Shown: positions 47,441-55,927 of the stretch, in pieces
How positions within the stretch are numbered: the first letter of the stretch is position 1
Layout of the letters: every line of letters begins with the position of its first letter
Assembly: GCF_022678485.1 (NCBI RefSeq)
Contig: NZ_JALBYP010000035.1
Location: 310,001 to 374,000, forward strand
DNA from: Aliiroseovarius sediminis
Lineage (GTDB): Bacteria > Pseudomonadota > Alphaproteobacteria > Rhodobacterales > Rhodobacteraceae
Reading direction: 5' to 3'
DNA length: 64,000 bases
Notes under the pieces: model-generated
The model's database searches: none
The model's input: the letters and a program-made list of their open reading frames with translations, nothing else
Told to the model about the DNA's origin: nothing
Program-made: the position numbers and the translations under genes

Positions 47441-48165
47441 TGGTTGAGTTCAAAGGAAAGACTTATTGGCTGATCGGCGCAAGCGAAGGGCTGGGCCGCG
47501 CACTGGCGCGTGATCTGGACAACGAGGGCGCGCGGCTGGTTGTCTCGGCCCGCAGCGCGGATCGGTTGCAAAGCCTGACGGACGAACTGTCAAACGCGCG
47601 CGCTGTGCCCTTTGATGTGACCGACCTTGACCAAGTGCGTGATGCCGTGGCGCAGGCAGGCGATGTGGATGGGATCGTCTACATCGCAGGGGCATATGAC
47701 CCGATGCGCGCAACCGAATGGGACAGCAAATCCGCGATGGTCATGTGCAATGTCAACTTCATCGGCGCCATGAACGTGATGGGCGAGGTGATGCCGGCGC
47801 TTACCAAGAAGGGGCGCGGCGATATCACCCTGATCGGGTCGCTGGCGGGGTATCGCGGCCTGCCCGCCTCGGTCGGTTACAGCGCCAGCAAGGCGGCCAT
47901 CGTCAGTCTGGCTGAAACGCTGCGCTTTGACCTGAAAGACACTGATATCGTTGTCAGGATCGCCAATCCCGGCTTCATCAAGACCCGCCTGACCGAGAAA
48001 AACAGCTTCAAGATGCCGATGCTGATGTCGCCCGACGACGCGGCAAAACATGTCTTGAAAGCGATGCGCAAGACTCGTTTTCGCACCGACTTCCCCGCCC
48101 CATTCTCTTGGGGGATACGGCTGTTGGAATATCTGCCGGATCTTGTTGTTTACCGGGGAAAATAA
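47437..48165 (+). CDS. Short-chain dehydrogenase/reductase
   Basis: 242 residues, classical SDR. NAD(P)-binding segment WLIGASEGLGRALA (residues ~8-21), YIAGAYDP in place of NAG, catalytic Ser in IGSLAGY, Tyr and Lys in GYSASKAA. Member of the same RpoE-linked pair as DUF1365 (ATGA overlap). Substrate is unknown; likely an aldehyde or lipid carbonyl. A terminator follows. Confidence 0.9.
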   Translation: MMVEFKGKTYWLIGASEGLGRALARDLDNEGARLVVSARSADRLQSLTDELSNARAVPFDVTDLDQVRDAVAQAGDVDGIVYIAGAYDPMRATEWDSKSAMVMCNVNFIGAMNVMGEVMPALTKKGRGDITLIGSLAGYRGLPASVGYSASKAAIVSLAETLRFDLKDTDIVVRIANPGFIKTRLTEKNSFKMPMLMSPDDAAKHVLKAMRKTRFRTDFPAPFSWGIRLLEYLPDLVVYRGK

Positions 48166-48188
48166 TCAAAACTTAGTCTGAAAGAGCA

Positions 48189-48220
48189 ATGCCGCCCAAC
48201 AAAGGGGCGGCATTTTCTTT
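48189..48220 (+). terminator. Terminator of the DUF1365-SDR operon
   Basis: AATGCCGCCC, 6-base loop, GGGCGGCATT, then TTCTTT; 23 bases after the SDR stop and convergent with the fasciclin gene. Confidence 0.85.
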
Positions 48221-48237
48221 GGCTACGTAACGCTGTC

Positions 48238-48753
48238 TTAGTGACACGCTGGACGCTTACCCGGCAACAGAACCTTGTCGATTACATGAATTACACCGTT
48301 GTCGGCCATGATGTCGGCGATGATTACATTCGCGGTCTCGCCGGTGCTGTCGGCGATGGTGACACCATCAGCGCCCGACGTGATGCACAGCCGCGCGCTG
48401 GTCAAGGCAGGTTTGAAATAGTTCGAACCCTTTGGAATCATTCCCGCAGTCAATTTCCGGTCATCAACATGATACAGAAGGATATCCGTCAGTTTTCCCT
48501 TGTTTTCAGGCTTCAGAAGCGTGTCAAGCGTGCCATCGGGCAACGCCGCAAAGGCGTCGTTGACAGGGGCATAAACTGTGAAAGGACCAGGGCCGGACAG
48601 CGTGTCGGCCAGATCAGCAGCGGTGACAGCTGCAACGAGGGTAGAGAAACGGTCATCAGCCGCCGCGATCTCAACGATGTTGTCAGCCTTTGCGGTGGCC
48701 GCAGTGATGGTCAGAGCCAGCGCCGCAACGGCGGTTTTAGTAAGGGTTTTCAT
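48238..48753 (-). CDS. Fasciclin-domain exported protein
   Basis: 171 residues. Signal peptide (cleaved near AKA, residue 23) and one FAS1 domain: FSTLVAAVTAADLADTL, GPFTVYAPVNDAFAALP, ILLYHVD and NGVIHVIDKVLLP. Two Cys (in RLCITS and PACH) could pair. AAGGAG precedes the start. Role probably adhesive or cell-surface; it lies between the RpoE cluster's two parts but no RpoE-type promoter is seen before it. Confidence 0.9.
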   Translation of the reverse strand: MKTLTKTAVAALALTITAATAKADNIVEIAAADDRFSTLVAAVTAADLADTLSGPGPFTVYAPVNDAFAALPDGTLDTLLKPENKGKLTDILLYHVDDRKLTAGMIPKGSNYFKPALTSARLCITSGADGVTIADSTGETANVIIADIMADNGVIHVIDKVLLPGKRPACH

Positions 48754-48887
48754 CAGGTTATCTCCTTGTTGGCAGGCTAACAGCCCATGTTTAACTTATA
48801 CTTACGCAGAATATACGGCGCCGGTTCGCGTGCGGTTCACCGTGTTTCAAGTCGTCACACGAACGTGAGTTTTCGCGATCTCAAGCC

Positions 48888-48926
48888 CTTGATAAAAAAG
48901 AAAAACCTGCGCCAGAGCGCAGGTTT
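48888..48926 (-). terminator. Terminator of rpoE-chrR
   Basis: Stem AAACCTGCGC/GCGCAGGTTT with a 4-base loop (48903-48926), followed on the minus strand by TTCTTTTTTATC. 34 bases after the chrR stop. Confidence 0.88.
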
Positions 48927-48960
48927 CTTTCAGACTTTACAGGGTGTGTTGAGTGGTGGC

Positions 48961-49596
48961 CTAAATTCGAAAAATCGGCTGCAGAAGACGGGGCATAAAC
49001 GCGTTGAACCGCAGGGGCGCATCGGTGGCCGCCAGACAGATGCACGGCTCGCCTTCATCCGCGATGGGTGTGTGATCCAGATCTTCGTTCGCAATCTCGA
49101 TATCGCCGACGTCGAACTGGCCGGTTTCATCACTGAAACTGCCCTGAAGCACCAACGTCATCTCGATCCCGTTGTGCCCGTGATCCGGCACAGCCTGCCC
49201 CCCGGGAATGTAGAGCAGACGAACCGACCCCTGCTTGCTTTCCGACAGGATCGACTGGCGCACGCCCATACCAAGCGTTTTCCATTTCGGCTCTTGCCCC
49301 TTCAACGCTTCGACCACCGGGCGCGGATAGATGCCTTGGCGGGTATATTGCGCAATGTTGGGCGCTGGCGCGTCAAGTTGCGCAAGAAGGTCGGCCTTCA
49401 TCCCGTCCGACACAGCGACGCCATCCGTTGCGTCCAGCAACGCACCGCCAACGCTCTGATGCGCCTCTAGCGTCACGCGGCAGGTCGGGCACAGCGACAC
49501 GTGGCTGGCCACTGCAACGGCAAAGTGATGCGGCAAGCTGCCCGCGGAATAGGCGGCCAGCATTGCATCGGGTATATGATGGGTAATTGCGGTCAT
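48961..49596 (-). CDS. chrR: ChrR anti-sigma factor
   Basis: 211 residues. The N-terminal zinc anti-sigma domain has His6, His32 and the CPTC pair (Cys36, Cys39). The C-terminal cupin carries PDHGHNGIE (His139, His141, Glu145) and His175 in NEDLDHTP, the second zinc site of R. sphaeroides ChrR needed for the singlet-oxygen response. It holds RpoE inactive until singlet oxygen or organic peroxide triggers its release. Overlaps rpoE by four bases (ATGA). Confidence 0.95.
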   Translation of the reverse strand: MTAITHHIPDAMLAAYSAGSLPHHFAVAVASHVSLCPTCRVTLEAHQSVGGALLDATDGVAVSDGMKADLLAQLDAPAPNIAQYTRQGIYPRPVVEALKGQEPKWKTLGMGVRQSILSESKQGSVRLLYIPGGQAVPDHGHNGIEMTLVLQGSFSDETGQFDVGDIEIANEDLDHTPIADEGEPCICLAATDAPLRFNAFMPRLLQPIFRI

Positions 49597-50186
49597 TCTC
49601 GCATTCCCTTTAGCTCATGTCTCAACCGTTCCAGCCCCAACCGGATACGGGATTTGATGGTTCCAAGTGGCAGGCCGGTCTGGGTGCTGATTTCCTGGTG
49701 GGTCAACTCGCCCAGATAGGCCTTTTCGATAATCTCGCGCTGCTCTGGTTTCAGCGACGACAGTGCTTGCTTTAACTTGCCCGCTTCTTGCTCGACCGCA
49801 AGAATTTGGCTTGCATCGGGTTCCGAACCGGGATCTTCGGCCAATTCATCCGGCACCGGGCGATTTTCCTTGCGCACGACGTCGATGTGACGATTGCGCG
49901 CGATCTGATAGATCCACGCCGACACTTGCGCGCGGTGCGGGTCAAACATCGCGGCCTTGCGCCACACCGTCAGCATGACGTCCTGCACGATCTCTTCCGC
50001 CTGATGGGCCGAACAGCCCGTACGCATTATAAAGCCTTTCAAACGCGGGGCGAAGTGATCAAACAGCGCGCAAAACGCGGCCCGGTCACGATTGTCCCGA
50101 ATGGCGAGCATCCAGACGGTCTGCTCTGAAATCTCGGTTTTCTTCTGCGACACCGGCTTTCCTTCGCGACGACGCATTGCGGCCAT
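49593..50186 (-). CDS. rpoE: ECF sigma factor RpoE, singlet-oxygen type
   Basis: 197 residues. Sigma region 2 (FCALFDHFAPRLKGFIMRTG, WIYQIARNRHIDVVRK) and region 4 (LKPEQREIIEKAYLGELTHQEISTQTG, IKSRIRLGLERLRHEL) are intact. It is coupled to chrR and appears to transcribe itself (promoter 50233-50262). The start is uncertain between ATG 50186 and ATG 50177; the frame continues further upstream, but the ATG at 50228 lies so near the -10 that it would be in the transcript's first bases. Confidence 0.94.
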   Translation of the reverse strand: MAAMRRREGKPVSQKKTEISEQTVWMLAIRDNRDRAAFCALFDHFAPRLKGFIMRTGCSAHQAEEIVQDVMLTVWRKAAMFDPHRAQVSAWIYQIARNRHIDVVRKENRPVPDELAEDPGSEPDASQILAVEQEAGKLKQALSSLKPEQREIIEKAYLGELTHQEISTQTGLPLGTIKSRIRLGLERLRHELKGMRE

Positions 50187-50232
50187 GGGGGGCCTGATGC
50201 GCGGGGGATCAAGGTTCAGTGTCAACATAACC

Positions 50233-50262
50233 TCAATACGAGGCACTATGAAACTCGGATCA
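50233..50262 (-). promoter_or_regulatory. RpoE-type autoregulatory promoter
   Basis: Minus strand: TGATCC (50262-50257), 18-base spacer, TATTGA (50238-50233), ahead of rpoE. It has the same -35 and spacing as the two at 46.6 kb. Confidence 0.6.
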
Positions 50263-50302
50263 CTCTGCCGCGCGTTTTTTTTCGCAGTCTGTTTATCGGG
50301 CC

Positions 50303-50992
50303 TTACTGGTGCGATATCCGGTGGAAAAGATGGGTAAATGTGGCCGCGCCCACGATCGGGATCAAAAGGTTGATCAGGGGGATCGACAAAGGGATAGCCA
50401 TCAGCGTGCCAGCCAGCCAAATGCGCATGTTGTTACGCGCCCGCATCCGGTTCGCCTCGGCCCGGCCCACGCGACGCATAGCGGCCATCTGGAAATACTC
50501 ACGCCCCAGAAGATAGCCGTTCACAACCCAGAACAGGATCGGCGCCAGCGGGCCGACGAAGAAAAACAGGATCAGAGCGATCAGGTTCACGCCGACAAGC
50601 ACACCCAGAAATCCAAGGCTGTCGCGGATCGTTTCAATCATCGGCACATCCGGCGCGGGGGGCAGATCGGGATAGTGTCGCGCCTCGACCGCGTCGGCCA
50701 CGTCGTCCAGAAAGATGCCGGTGAATGCGCCAGCAACAGGCACCATCAGAACGACCGACAGAACGATCATCACCAGAAGTGACGCCCACCATGCGATACC
50801 GTCGACCCATGAAACTTCGCCAATGAATGGCAAAGCCAGGGTGTCGGGCACCAAGAACCCGACCAGCCAAGTCATCGCCACAGTGACCGCGATCAGTAGA
50901 CCAATGGTCAGCGCCAGCCCTTTCCACAGAACAGAGCGAAAGCGCGGGTCGGTCATTTGCGCGACCGAGCGGAAGAAATCGTCAAGGATCAT
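50303..50992 (-). CDS. EI24-domain membrane protein (CysZ-like)
   Basis: 229 residues with four or five hydrophobic helices. The EI24 domain pattern is visible in LDDVADAVEARHYPDLPPAP, FWVVNGYLLGREYFQMAAMRR and RRVGRAEANRMRARNN. The family includes CysZ, a sulfate channel, and fungal etoposide-induced proteins; the substrate here is not known. Overlaps the nitroreductase gene upstream by four bases. Confidence 0.82.
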   Translation of the reverse strand: MILDDFFRSVAQMTDPRFRSVLWKGLALTIGLLIAVTVAMTWLVGFLVPDTLALPFIGEVSWVDGIAWWASLLVMIVLSVVLMVPVAGAFTGIFLDDVADAVEARHYPDLPPAPDVPMIETIRDSLGFLGVLVGVNLIALILFFFVGPLAPILFWVVNGYLLGREYFQMAAMRRVGRAEANRMRARNNMRIWLAGTLMAIPLSIPLINLLIPIVGAATFTHLFHRISHQ

Positions 50993-51567
50993 GCGTCCAC
51001 CCACGTCGTGATTGCATCCAGATCAGGGCGGGGCCGTTCGGGCGGTGGGTTGGTTTGCGTACCGATATGGATGACGCCCGCAACGGTTTCATCATCCCCC
51101 AACCCCAACCCATCGCGCAGGAAAGTGCGGTCATAAACAGGCCAGCCGGTCAGCCAGTTCGCCCCCCAGCCCGACGCCAGCGCGGCGTTCAATAGCGCAA
51201 GGCAAACGGCACCCGCCGAATACACTTGCTCGATCTTCGGTATCTTGTCGGATTGAACGGGGGCTGAGACGACGACCACCGCCAATGGACTGTCCTGATA
51301 GGCGGACTTCGCTTTGGCGATCTGCGCGGGTGCCTCGTTGCGCTCTGCGCCGCGGGTCTCGACCAGATCAGCAAGACGTGCCAATGCGCCCCGTTCCAAG
51401 ACGATAAAGCGCCACGGCTCCAGCTTGCCATGGTCCGGGCTGCGCGCGGCGGCGGTCAGGATGGGTTGAAGCGCCGCACGATCAGGCGCAGGATCCGTCA
51501 GCGTTTTGGCCGGGCGCGACCGGCGGGTTAGCAGAAATTGCAGCGCAGCTTCGTTGCGGTCAGGCAT
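50989..51567 (-). CDS. Nitroreductase family FMN protein (YdjA-like)
   Basis: 192 residues, the short nitroreductase form. FMN-binding RRSRPAKTLTDPAP and AARSPDHGKLEPWRFIVL at the start, then GWGANWLTGWPVYD and GVIHIG near the end. Probably reduces a nitro or quinone compound with NAD(P)H. Start at 51567 has AAGGAC upstream. Coupled to the EI24 gene. Confidence 0.85.
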   Translation of the reverse strand: MPDRNEAALQFLLTRRSRPAKTLTDPAPDRAALQPILTAAARSPDHGKLEPWRFIVLERGALARLADLVETRGAERNEAPAQIAKAKSAYQDSPLAVVVVSAPVQSDKIPKIEQVYSAGAVCLALLNAALASGWGANWLTGWPVYDRTFLRDGLGLGDDETVAGVIHIGTQTNPPPERPRPDLDAITTWVDA

Positions 51568-51665
51568 GGTTTTGTCCTTGATCTGGAAAAATGCAGGCTT
51601 GGCCGCGTCTGCGGCTGGCTTATGCTTCATGTTGTGTGTCAGGCGAGCAGGATCAAGATGTTACG

Positions 51666-52778
51666 TCACTTAACATTGAAAAAATCCTGCATCTCGGTCA
51701 GAAGTTGCGAATAAACGCGCTGCATACGTTGGTTGGGTTGGCTGGCGGCGAGGTTTTCGGCCATCGGGTCGGGTGCGTGGATGTCAGTGCCTGACATCTC
51801 TTCAAGCACCGCGTGGCCGCAGAAAGGCACATAGACTTCGGAATACCCGCCTTCATGCGCCATCATCAGCCGCCCCTCGCACAAATCATCGGCCAGTTCC
51901 ACAACCATGCGCGTCATCTGGCGAAACGTGTCGGCAGTGGCAAGCATACAGGACAAAGGATCAACCAACGCCGCGTCATAGCCGCAGGCGATCACGATCA
52001 CCTCGGGCTCGTGGGCGCGTATGGCGGGCAGGACGATACGTTCCACCGCCTCCAGATACGTCGCGTGACCGGCACCCGGTTGCAGCGGGATATTCATGTT
52101 CGATCCCTGCCCCGCACCTTCGCCGCGCGTGTCGATATCGCCGGTGTCAGTCGGATAGTTCCGTTCCTGATGCAGTGATATGGTCAGAACATCGGGGTCG
52201 TCGATAAATATCGCCTCGGTTCCGTTGCCGTGATGCACGTCCCAATCCACGACGGCGAACCGCTTGGCCAACCCCTTCGCCTGCGCATTGCGGATGGCGA
52301 TCGCCAGATTTGCGAGCAGGCAAAACCCGTTGGGAAATTCAGGAAGGCAGTGGTGGCCGGGCGGGCGTGACAAGGCATAGGCGTTGTCCAGATCGCCTTT
52401 CAACACAGCCTCAAGCGCCGCGACGGACAGGCCCGCCGACAGCGCTGCGATTTCGTACCCACCTTGTCCAAACGGGGTGCGCAAGCCAAGTTCGCCGCCG
52501 CCCGTGTCAGATGCGCGTTTGAACTCACCCAGAAAAGACGCAGGATGCACCCGCCCCAACACCTCGCGGCTTGCTTCAGGGGCGGTCTGGCGATGCAGCG
52601 CGCCGCTGAGGCCCGTCACATCCATCAGGTTTTTCAGGCGGCGCTTGGTTTCGGGGTTTTCGGGCAATCCCCCGGCTGCCAAGGGTTGCACCAGACCACC
52701 AACCGGCAACTTTCCCGCATAATTGCCGCCCGAATGCCAAAAACACTTCTCGTCCCAGAAAAAGCCGGTTTTACGCAT
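51666..52778 (-). CDS. Histone deacetylase / acetylpolyamine amidohydrolase family
   Basis: 370 residues, class II HDAC-like, zinc hydrolase of an N-acetyl group. SRPPGHHCLPE (His142, His143), zinc ligands Asp180 and His182 in VVDWDVHHGNG and Asp268 in ACGYDAALVDP, and the active-site Tyr in HEGGYSEVY are all present, so it should be active. In bacteria the substrate is usually an acetylated polyamine or acetoin-related compound. AAGGAGG lies just before the start. Confidence 0.88.
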   Translation of the reverse strand: MRKTGFFWDEKCFWHSGGNYAGKLPVGGLVQPLAAGGLPENPETKRRLKNLMDVTGLSGALHRQTAPEASREVLGRVHPASFLGEFKRASDTGGGELGLRTPFGQGGYEIAALSAGLSVAALEAVLKGDLDNAYALSRPPGHHCLPEFPNGFCLLANLAIAIRNAQAKGLAKRFAVVDWDVHHGNGTEAIFIDDPDVLTISLHQERNYPTDTGDIDTRGEGAGQGSNMNIPLQPGAGHATYLEAVERIVLPAIRAHEPEVIVIACGYDAALVDPLSCMLATADTFRQMTRMVVELADDLCEGRLMMAHEGGYSEVYVPFCGHAVLEEMSGTDIHAPDPMAENLAASQPNQRMQRVYSQLLTEMQDFFNVK

Positions 52779-52852
52779 CTAATCCTCCTTGCTTGCCCGC
52801 AGAGTGGCCCAGCGCGCTTGCATCGTCCAGCCCCGCCCGACAGGATGGCGCC

Positions 52853-53107
52853 ATGAAGAAAGGCGAACTGTCTCATCTGGCGAAACCCGGCGCGCGGATT
52901 TCGGTGCGTGTGACACCCAAGGCGGCGCGCAATCAGGTCGAAGACCGCGATGGGCAGTTGCGCATATCCGTTACCACCGCGCCCGAGGACGGTAAGGCGA
53001 CGAAGGCGGTGGTCAAGCTTTTGGCGCACGCGCTTGGCATTGCAAAATCGCGCCTTGTTCTGACACAAGGCGCGACATCGCGGGATAAAGTATTTCGGGT
53101 CAATTAA
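52853..53107 (+). CDS. DUF167 / YggU family protein
   Basis: 84 residues. VRVTPKAARNQVEDR, LRISVTTAPEDGKATKAVVKLLAHALGI and GATSRDKVFRV are the family signature. Function unknown. ATG at 52853 with AGGATG upstream. Its stop shares three bases with the stop of the DUF805 gene on the other strand (tail-to-tail overlap at 53104-53107). Confidence 0.92.
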   Translation: MKKGELSHLAKPGARISVRVTPKAARNQVEDRDGQLRISVTTAPEDGKATKAVVKLLAHALGIAKSRLVLTQGATSRDKVFRVN

Positions 53108-53571
53108 CCTTGGTCGCCCGACCGCGGGATCGACGACGCTACATAATCGCCATCGTCCGACCCGCCATAGCCTGCGCCACCAAGCGGATCGTCACCAAAG
53201 CGATTGGGACCATGCGTGCCCTTGCTGGCAAACCAGACGATCAGGATGATGAAACCGATCAAGGGGATCAAGAACATCCAATACCACCAGCCAGACCGGT
53301 CGGTATCATGCAACCTGCGCACCACAACCGAGATTCCCGGCAGCAACGTAACCAACCCGAACAGACCCGACAGGATCGGTGTATTTGTCTGGGCCTCGAA
53401 CCCGCCCTCATAGGTCGTCACCGTGCCAAACAGGACGCTGTCCACGACGCCAAGCAACAACTGTCCGACAAAGACGAAAAGGACGAAATACCAGAACTCA
53501 GACCGCTGAGCACGACCTTGAAAAGTGACGTATTTCGAAAAACATGTCCGAATAGATTCCATAAAGCTCAT
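53104..53571 (-). CDS. DUF805 family membrane protein
   Basis: 155 residues. Three or four helices; FQGRAQRSEFWYFVLF and VVVRRLHDTDRSGWWYW are typical DUF805 motifs, followed by a Gly/Asp-rich C-terminal tail. Function unknown. AGGGAC precedes the start. It lies 19 bases downstream of plsY on the same strand. Confidence 0.92.
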   Translation of the reverse strand: MSFMESIRTCFSKYVTFQGRAQRSEFWYFVLFVFVGQLLLGVVDSVLFGTVTTYEGGFEAQTNTPILSGLFGLVTLLPGISVVVRRLHDTDRSGWWYWMFLIPLIGFIILIVWFASKGTHGPNRFGDDPLGGAGYGGSDDGDYVASSIPRSGDQG

Positions 53572-53590
53572 GATCTAGTCCCTGCTAAGT

Positions 53591-54199
53591 TTACTTATTA
53601 TCGCCTATGCGGGGTTCGTCCCCGGTGATCAGTCGCTCGATGTTCGCGCGATGGCGCAGGAAAATCAACACGGCAAGCGCAACTGACAGCCCGGCATAGG
53701 GCGCAAAGCCCAGCAGCGCGGCCCAAAGCGGCGACAAAGCCGCCGCCGCCAAAGCCGCTAGCGACGAGATGCGGAACAGCACAGCGACCACAAGCCAAGT
53801 GACACAAGCGGCCAGTCCGACAGGCCAGGCCAGCGCCAGGATCGTGCCAAGCCATGTCGCAACGCCCTTGCCACCCTTAAAGCTCAGAAAGATCGGGAAG
53901 CAATGACCCAGAAAGGCCGCGAAGCCAGCAACTTGCGCAGCGTCTTCGGCAAACACAGCCCGCGCGATCAGAACAGCCGCGCCGCCTTTGCCTGCGTCGC
54001 CCAGCAAGGTCAGAAGGGCCGCGGGCTTGTTGCCGGTGCGCAAAACATTGGTCGCGCCGATATTGCCCGACCCAATCTGGCGCAGATCGCCCAGCCCGAA
54101 AAGCCGCGCCATTACGATTCCAAAGGGGATGGACCCCAACAGGTAGCCCGCCACGGCGACCAGCGCCAGCACGGGCAACGCGGTGACAAGCTCAGGCAT
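53591..54199 (-). CDS. plsY: Glycerol-3-phosphate acyltransferase
   Basis: Uses acyl-phosphate to acylate glycerol-3-phosphate at position 1, first step of phospholipid synthesis. 202 residues, about seven helices. LLGSIPFGIVMARLFG, GSGNIGATNVLR and GHCFPIFLSFKGGKGVAT are the three catalytic motifs. Overlaps the pyrC-like gene by 8 bases, so it is co-translated with the pyr genes. Confidence 0.95.
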   Translation of the reverse strand: MPELVTALPVLALVAVAGYLLGSIPFGIVMARLFGLGDLRQIGSGNIGATNVLRTGNKPAALLTLLGDAGKGGAAVLIARAVFAEDAAQVAGFAAFLGHCFPIFLSFKGGKGVATWLGTILALAWPVGLAACVTWLVVAVLFRISSLAALAAAALSPLWAALLGFAPYAGLSVALAVLIFLRHRANIERLITGDEPRIGDNK

Positions 54200-55463
54200 C
54201 GTCACCCCCGAACACGCGTTCGCCGCCGACCCATGTACCCAGCACGCGCCCTTCCATCCGCGCGCCGTCAAAGGGCGTGTTTTTTGATTTCGAGTTCAGC
54301 TTGAACCGGTCCAACACAAAGGGCGCATTCGGGTCGAACAAAACCAGATCGGCAGGTGCACCTTGCACCAACTCGCCGCCCGGCAGGCCGAAACGGCGGG
54401 CGGGGTTCAGCGACAGCGCTCGCCACAACGTTGGCAAGTCGATCAACCCCGCATGGACCAGCCGCATCGCCGCAGGCAGCAGCGTTTCCAGCGCAACCGC
54501 GCCTGACGCCGCCTCTTCAAATGGCAAGCGTTTGCTTTCCTCGTCCTGCGGCGTGTGCATGGACGAGATAATGTCGATCAAGCCCGTTGCAACGGCGTTG
54601 GCCATGGCCAGTCGGTCGTCCTCGGATCGCAGCGGCGGCTTGAGTTTGAAGAAGGTGCGATAGTCGCCGACGTCCAATTCGTTCAGCGTCAGGTGGTGAA
54701 TGTTCACGCCTGCGGTTACATTAAGCCCGGCGGCCTTGGCGCGTTCCAGCGCAGGCAAGGCATGGGCGGTGGACAGGTTGTCAACGTGATAGGCGACGCC
54801 TGTCATCTCAACCAGCGCCAGATCGCGTTCCAGCCCCATACGTTCGGCCATCGGGCTGACGGCGGGCAACCCACGCAACGACGCAAACTTGCCCGAGGTC
54901 ACAGCCGCGCCGTCCGACATATTCGGATCTTGCGGGTGGCCGATGATCAACGCGCCAAGGCTGCGCGCATAAGTCATCGCGCGGGAATACACCTTGTTGT
55001 TGGTGACAACATGGTCGCAATCGGTGAACGCCACCGCGCCCGCGTCCAGCAGGAACCCCATCTCGACCATTTCGCGCCCTTCGCGACCTTTGGTCAGCGC
55101 GGCCATGGAATGCACGTTGACCGGCGCCACCTGACCTGCCCGACGCGCCACGAAGGCCAACGTTTCCGGCGTATCGACCGAAGGCGTCGTGTCAGGGCGA
55201 ATAACCATTGTCGTGACGCCACCCGCCGCCGCCGCCAGCCCCGCGCTGCGAAAGCTTTCCTTGTGGCGTTCACCGGGTTCGCCGATCTTCACACCGATAT
55301 CGACGATACCGGGCGCAAGGCACTTGCCACCACAGTCGATGATATCGCCATCCTCGCCCGCGTTCACGCCGGTGATCAGGCCATCCTCAATCGTCAGGCT
55401 GCCCAACGCATCGGTGCCGGTTTCCGGGTCAATCAGGCGGGCGTTTGTGAAAGTCGTTGTCAT
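54192..55463 (-). CDS. Inactive dihydroorotase homologue (PyrC'/PyrX type)
   Basis: 423 residues of the class I dihydroorotase family, but catalytic residues are gone. The HxHxR zinc motif reads DIGVKIGEPG (Gly57, Lys59, Gly61), the catalytic Asp of IATDHAPH is Met302 (ISSMHTPQ), and the His of the HVST motif is Asn229. In Pseudomonas the equivalent protein is needed for aspartate transcarbamylase assembly, not for catalysis. It lies two genes after pyrB in the same operon. An active pyrC should exist elsewhere. Start at 55463 overlaps the upstream gene by four bases. Confidence 0.9.
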   Translation of the reverse strand: MTTTFTNARLIDPETGTDALGSLTIEDGLITGVNAGEDGDIIDCGGKCLAPGIVDIGVKIGEPGERHKESFRSAGLAAAAGGVTTMVIRPDTTPSVDTPETLAFVARRAGQVAPVNVHSMAALTKGREGREMVEMGFLLDAGAVAFTDCDHVVTNNKVYSRAMTYARSLGALIIGHPQDPNMSDGAAVTSGKFASLRGLPAVSPMAERMGLERDLALVEMTGVAYHVDNLSTAHALPALERAKAAGLNVTAGVNIHHLTLNELDVGDYRTFFKLKPPLRSEDDRLAMANAVATGLIDIISSMHTPQDEESKRLPFEEAASGAVALETLLPAAMRLVHAGLIDLPTLWRALSLNPARRFGLPGGELVQGAPADLVLFDPNAPFVLDRFKLNSKSKNTPFDGARMEGRVLGTWVGGERVFGGDDA

Positions 55464-55927
55464 GCAATGTCCCCCGTCACCCCACGCACGCGGTTGATCG
55501 CGGCTTGGGTCGCCTTTGCGTCGGCCTGATATTTCAACATGTATTTCTCGCCCGTGCGCGTCACGACCTGAGCCGCCGAGAAAATCACGTTCACTTTGGC
55601 AATATTATTCAAAAGAATCGTCCGTTCACCCGGCCCGATCACACGCCGGTCGGTCAGATGCCACGTGAACCCCACCTGTTCGCGCGCGACATAGACGCCG
55701 CGCACGGCGATGGCAGCAACCGCGCCCACTACGCCAGTCCACGCATGGGGATTGCCCATATAGATCAAGATGCCTGACATCAGAACAGACCCAAGGGCTG
55801 CCAGCAACACATGTTCTTTCACATAGGTGAGCATGTTGCCCGAGAAGCTTTGGATCAGGATCTCGTCCGGCGCGAGCTTGGGGCCGGTCTGATCCTCAAG
55901 CCGCGGCTCAAGCTGCATCTCAGACAT
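55460..55927 (-). CDS. Membrane protein with PH-like domain
   Basis: 155 residues. Two hydrophobic helices near 38-58 and 62-80, then a region like the bacterial PH/YdbS module: [28 protein letters not shown]. Function unknown. The start at 55927 overlaps pyrB by 8 bases, and its stop overlaps the pyrC-like start by four. Translational coupling on both sides places it inside the pyrimidine operon. Confidence 0.75.
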   Translation of the reverse strand: MSEMQLEPRLEDQTGPKLAPDEILIQSFSGNMLTYVKEHVLLAALGSVLMSGILIYMGNPHAWTGVVGAVAAIAVRGVYVAREQVGFTWHLTDRRVIGPGERTILLNNIAKVNVIFSAAQVVTRTGEKYMLKYQADAKATQAAINRVRGVTGDIA

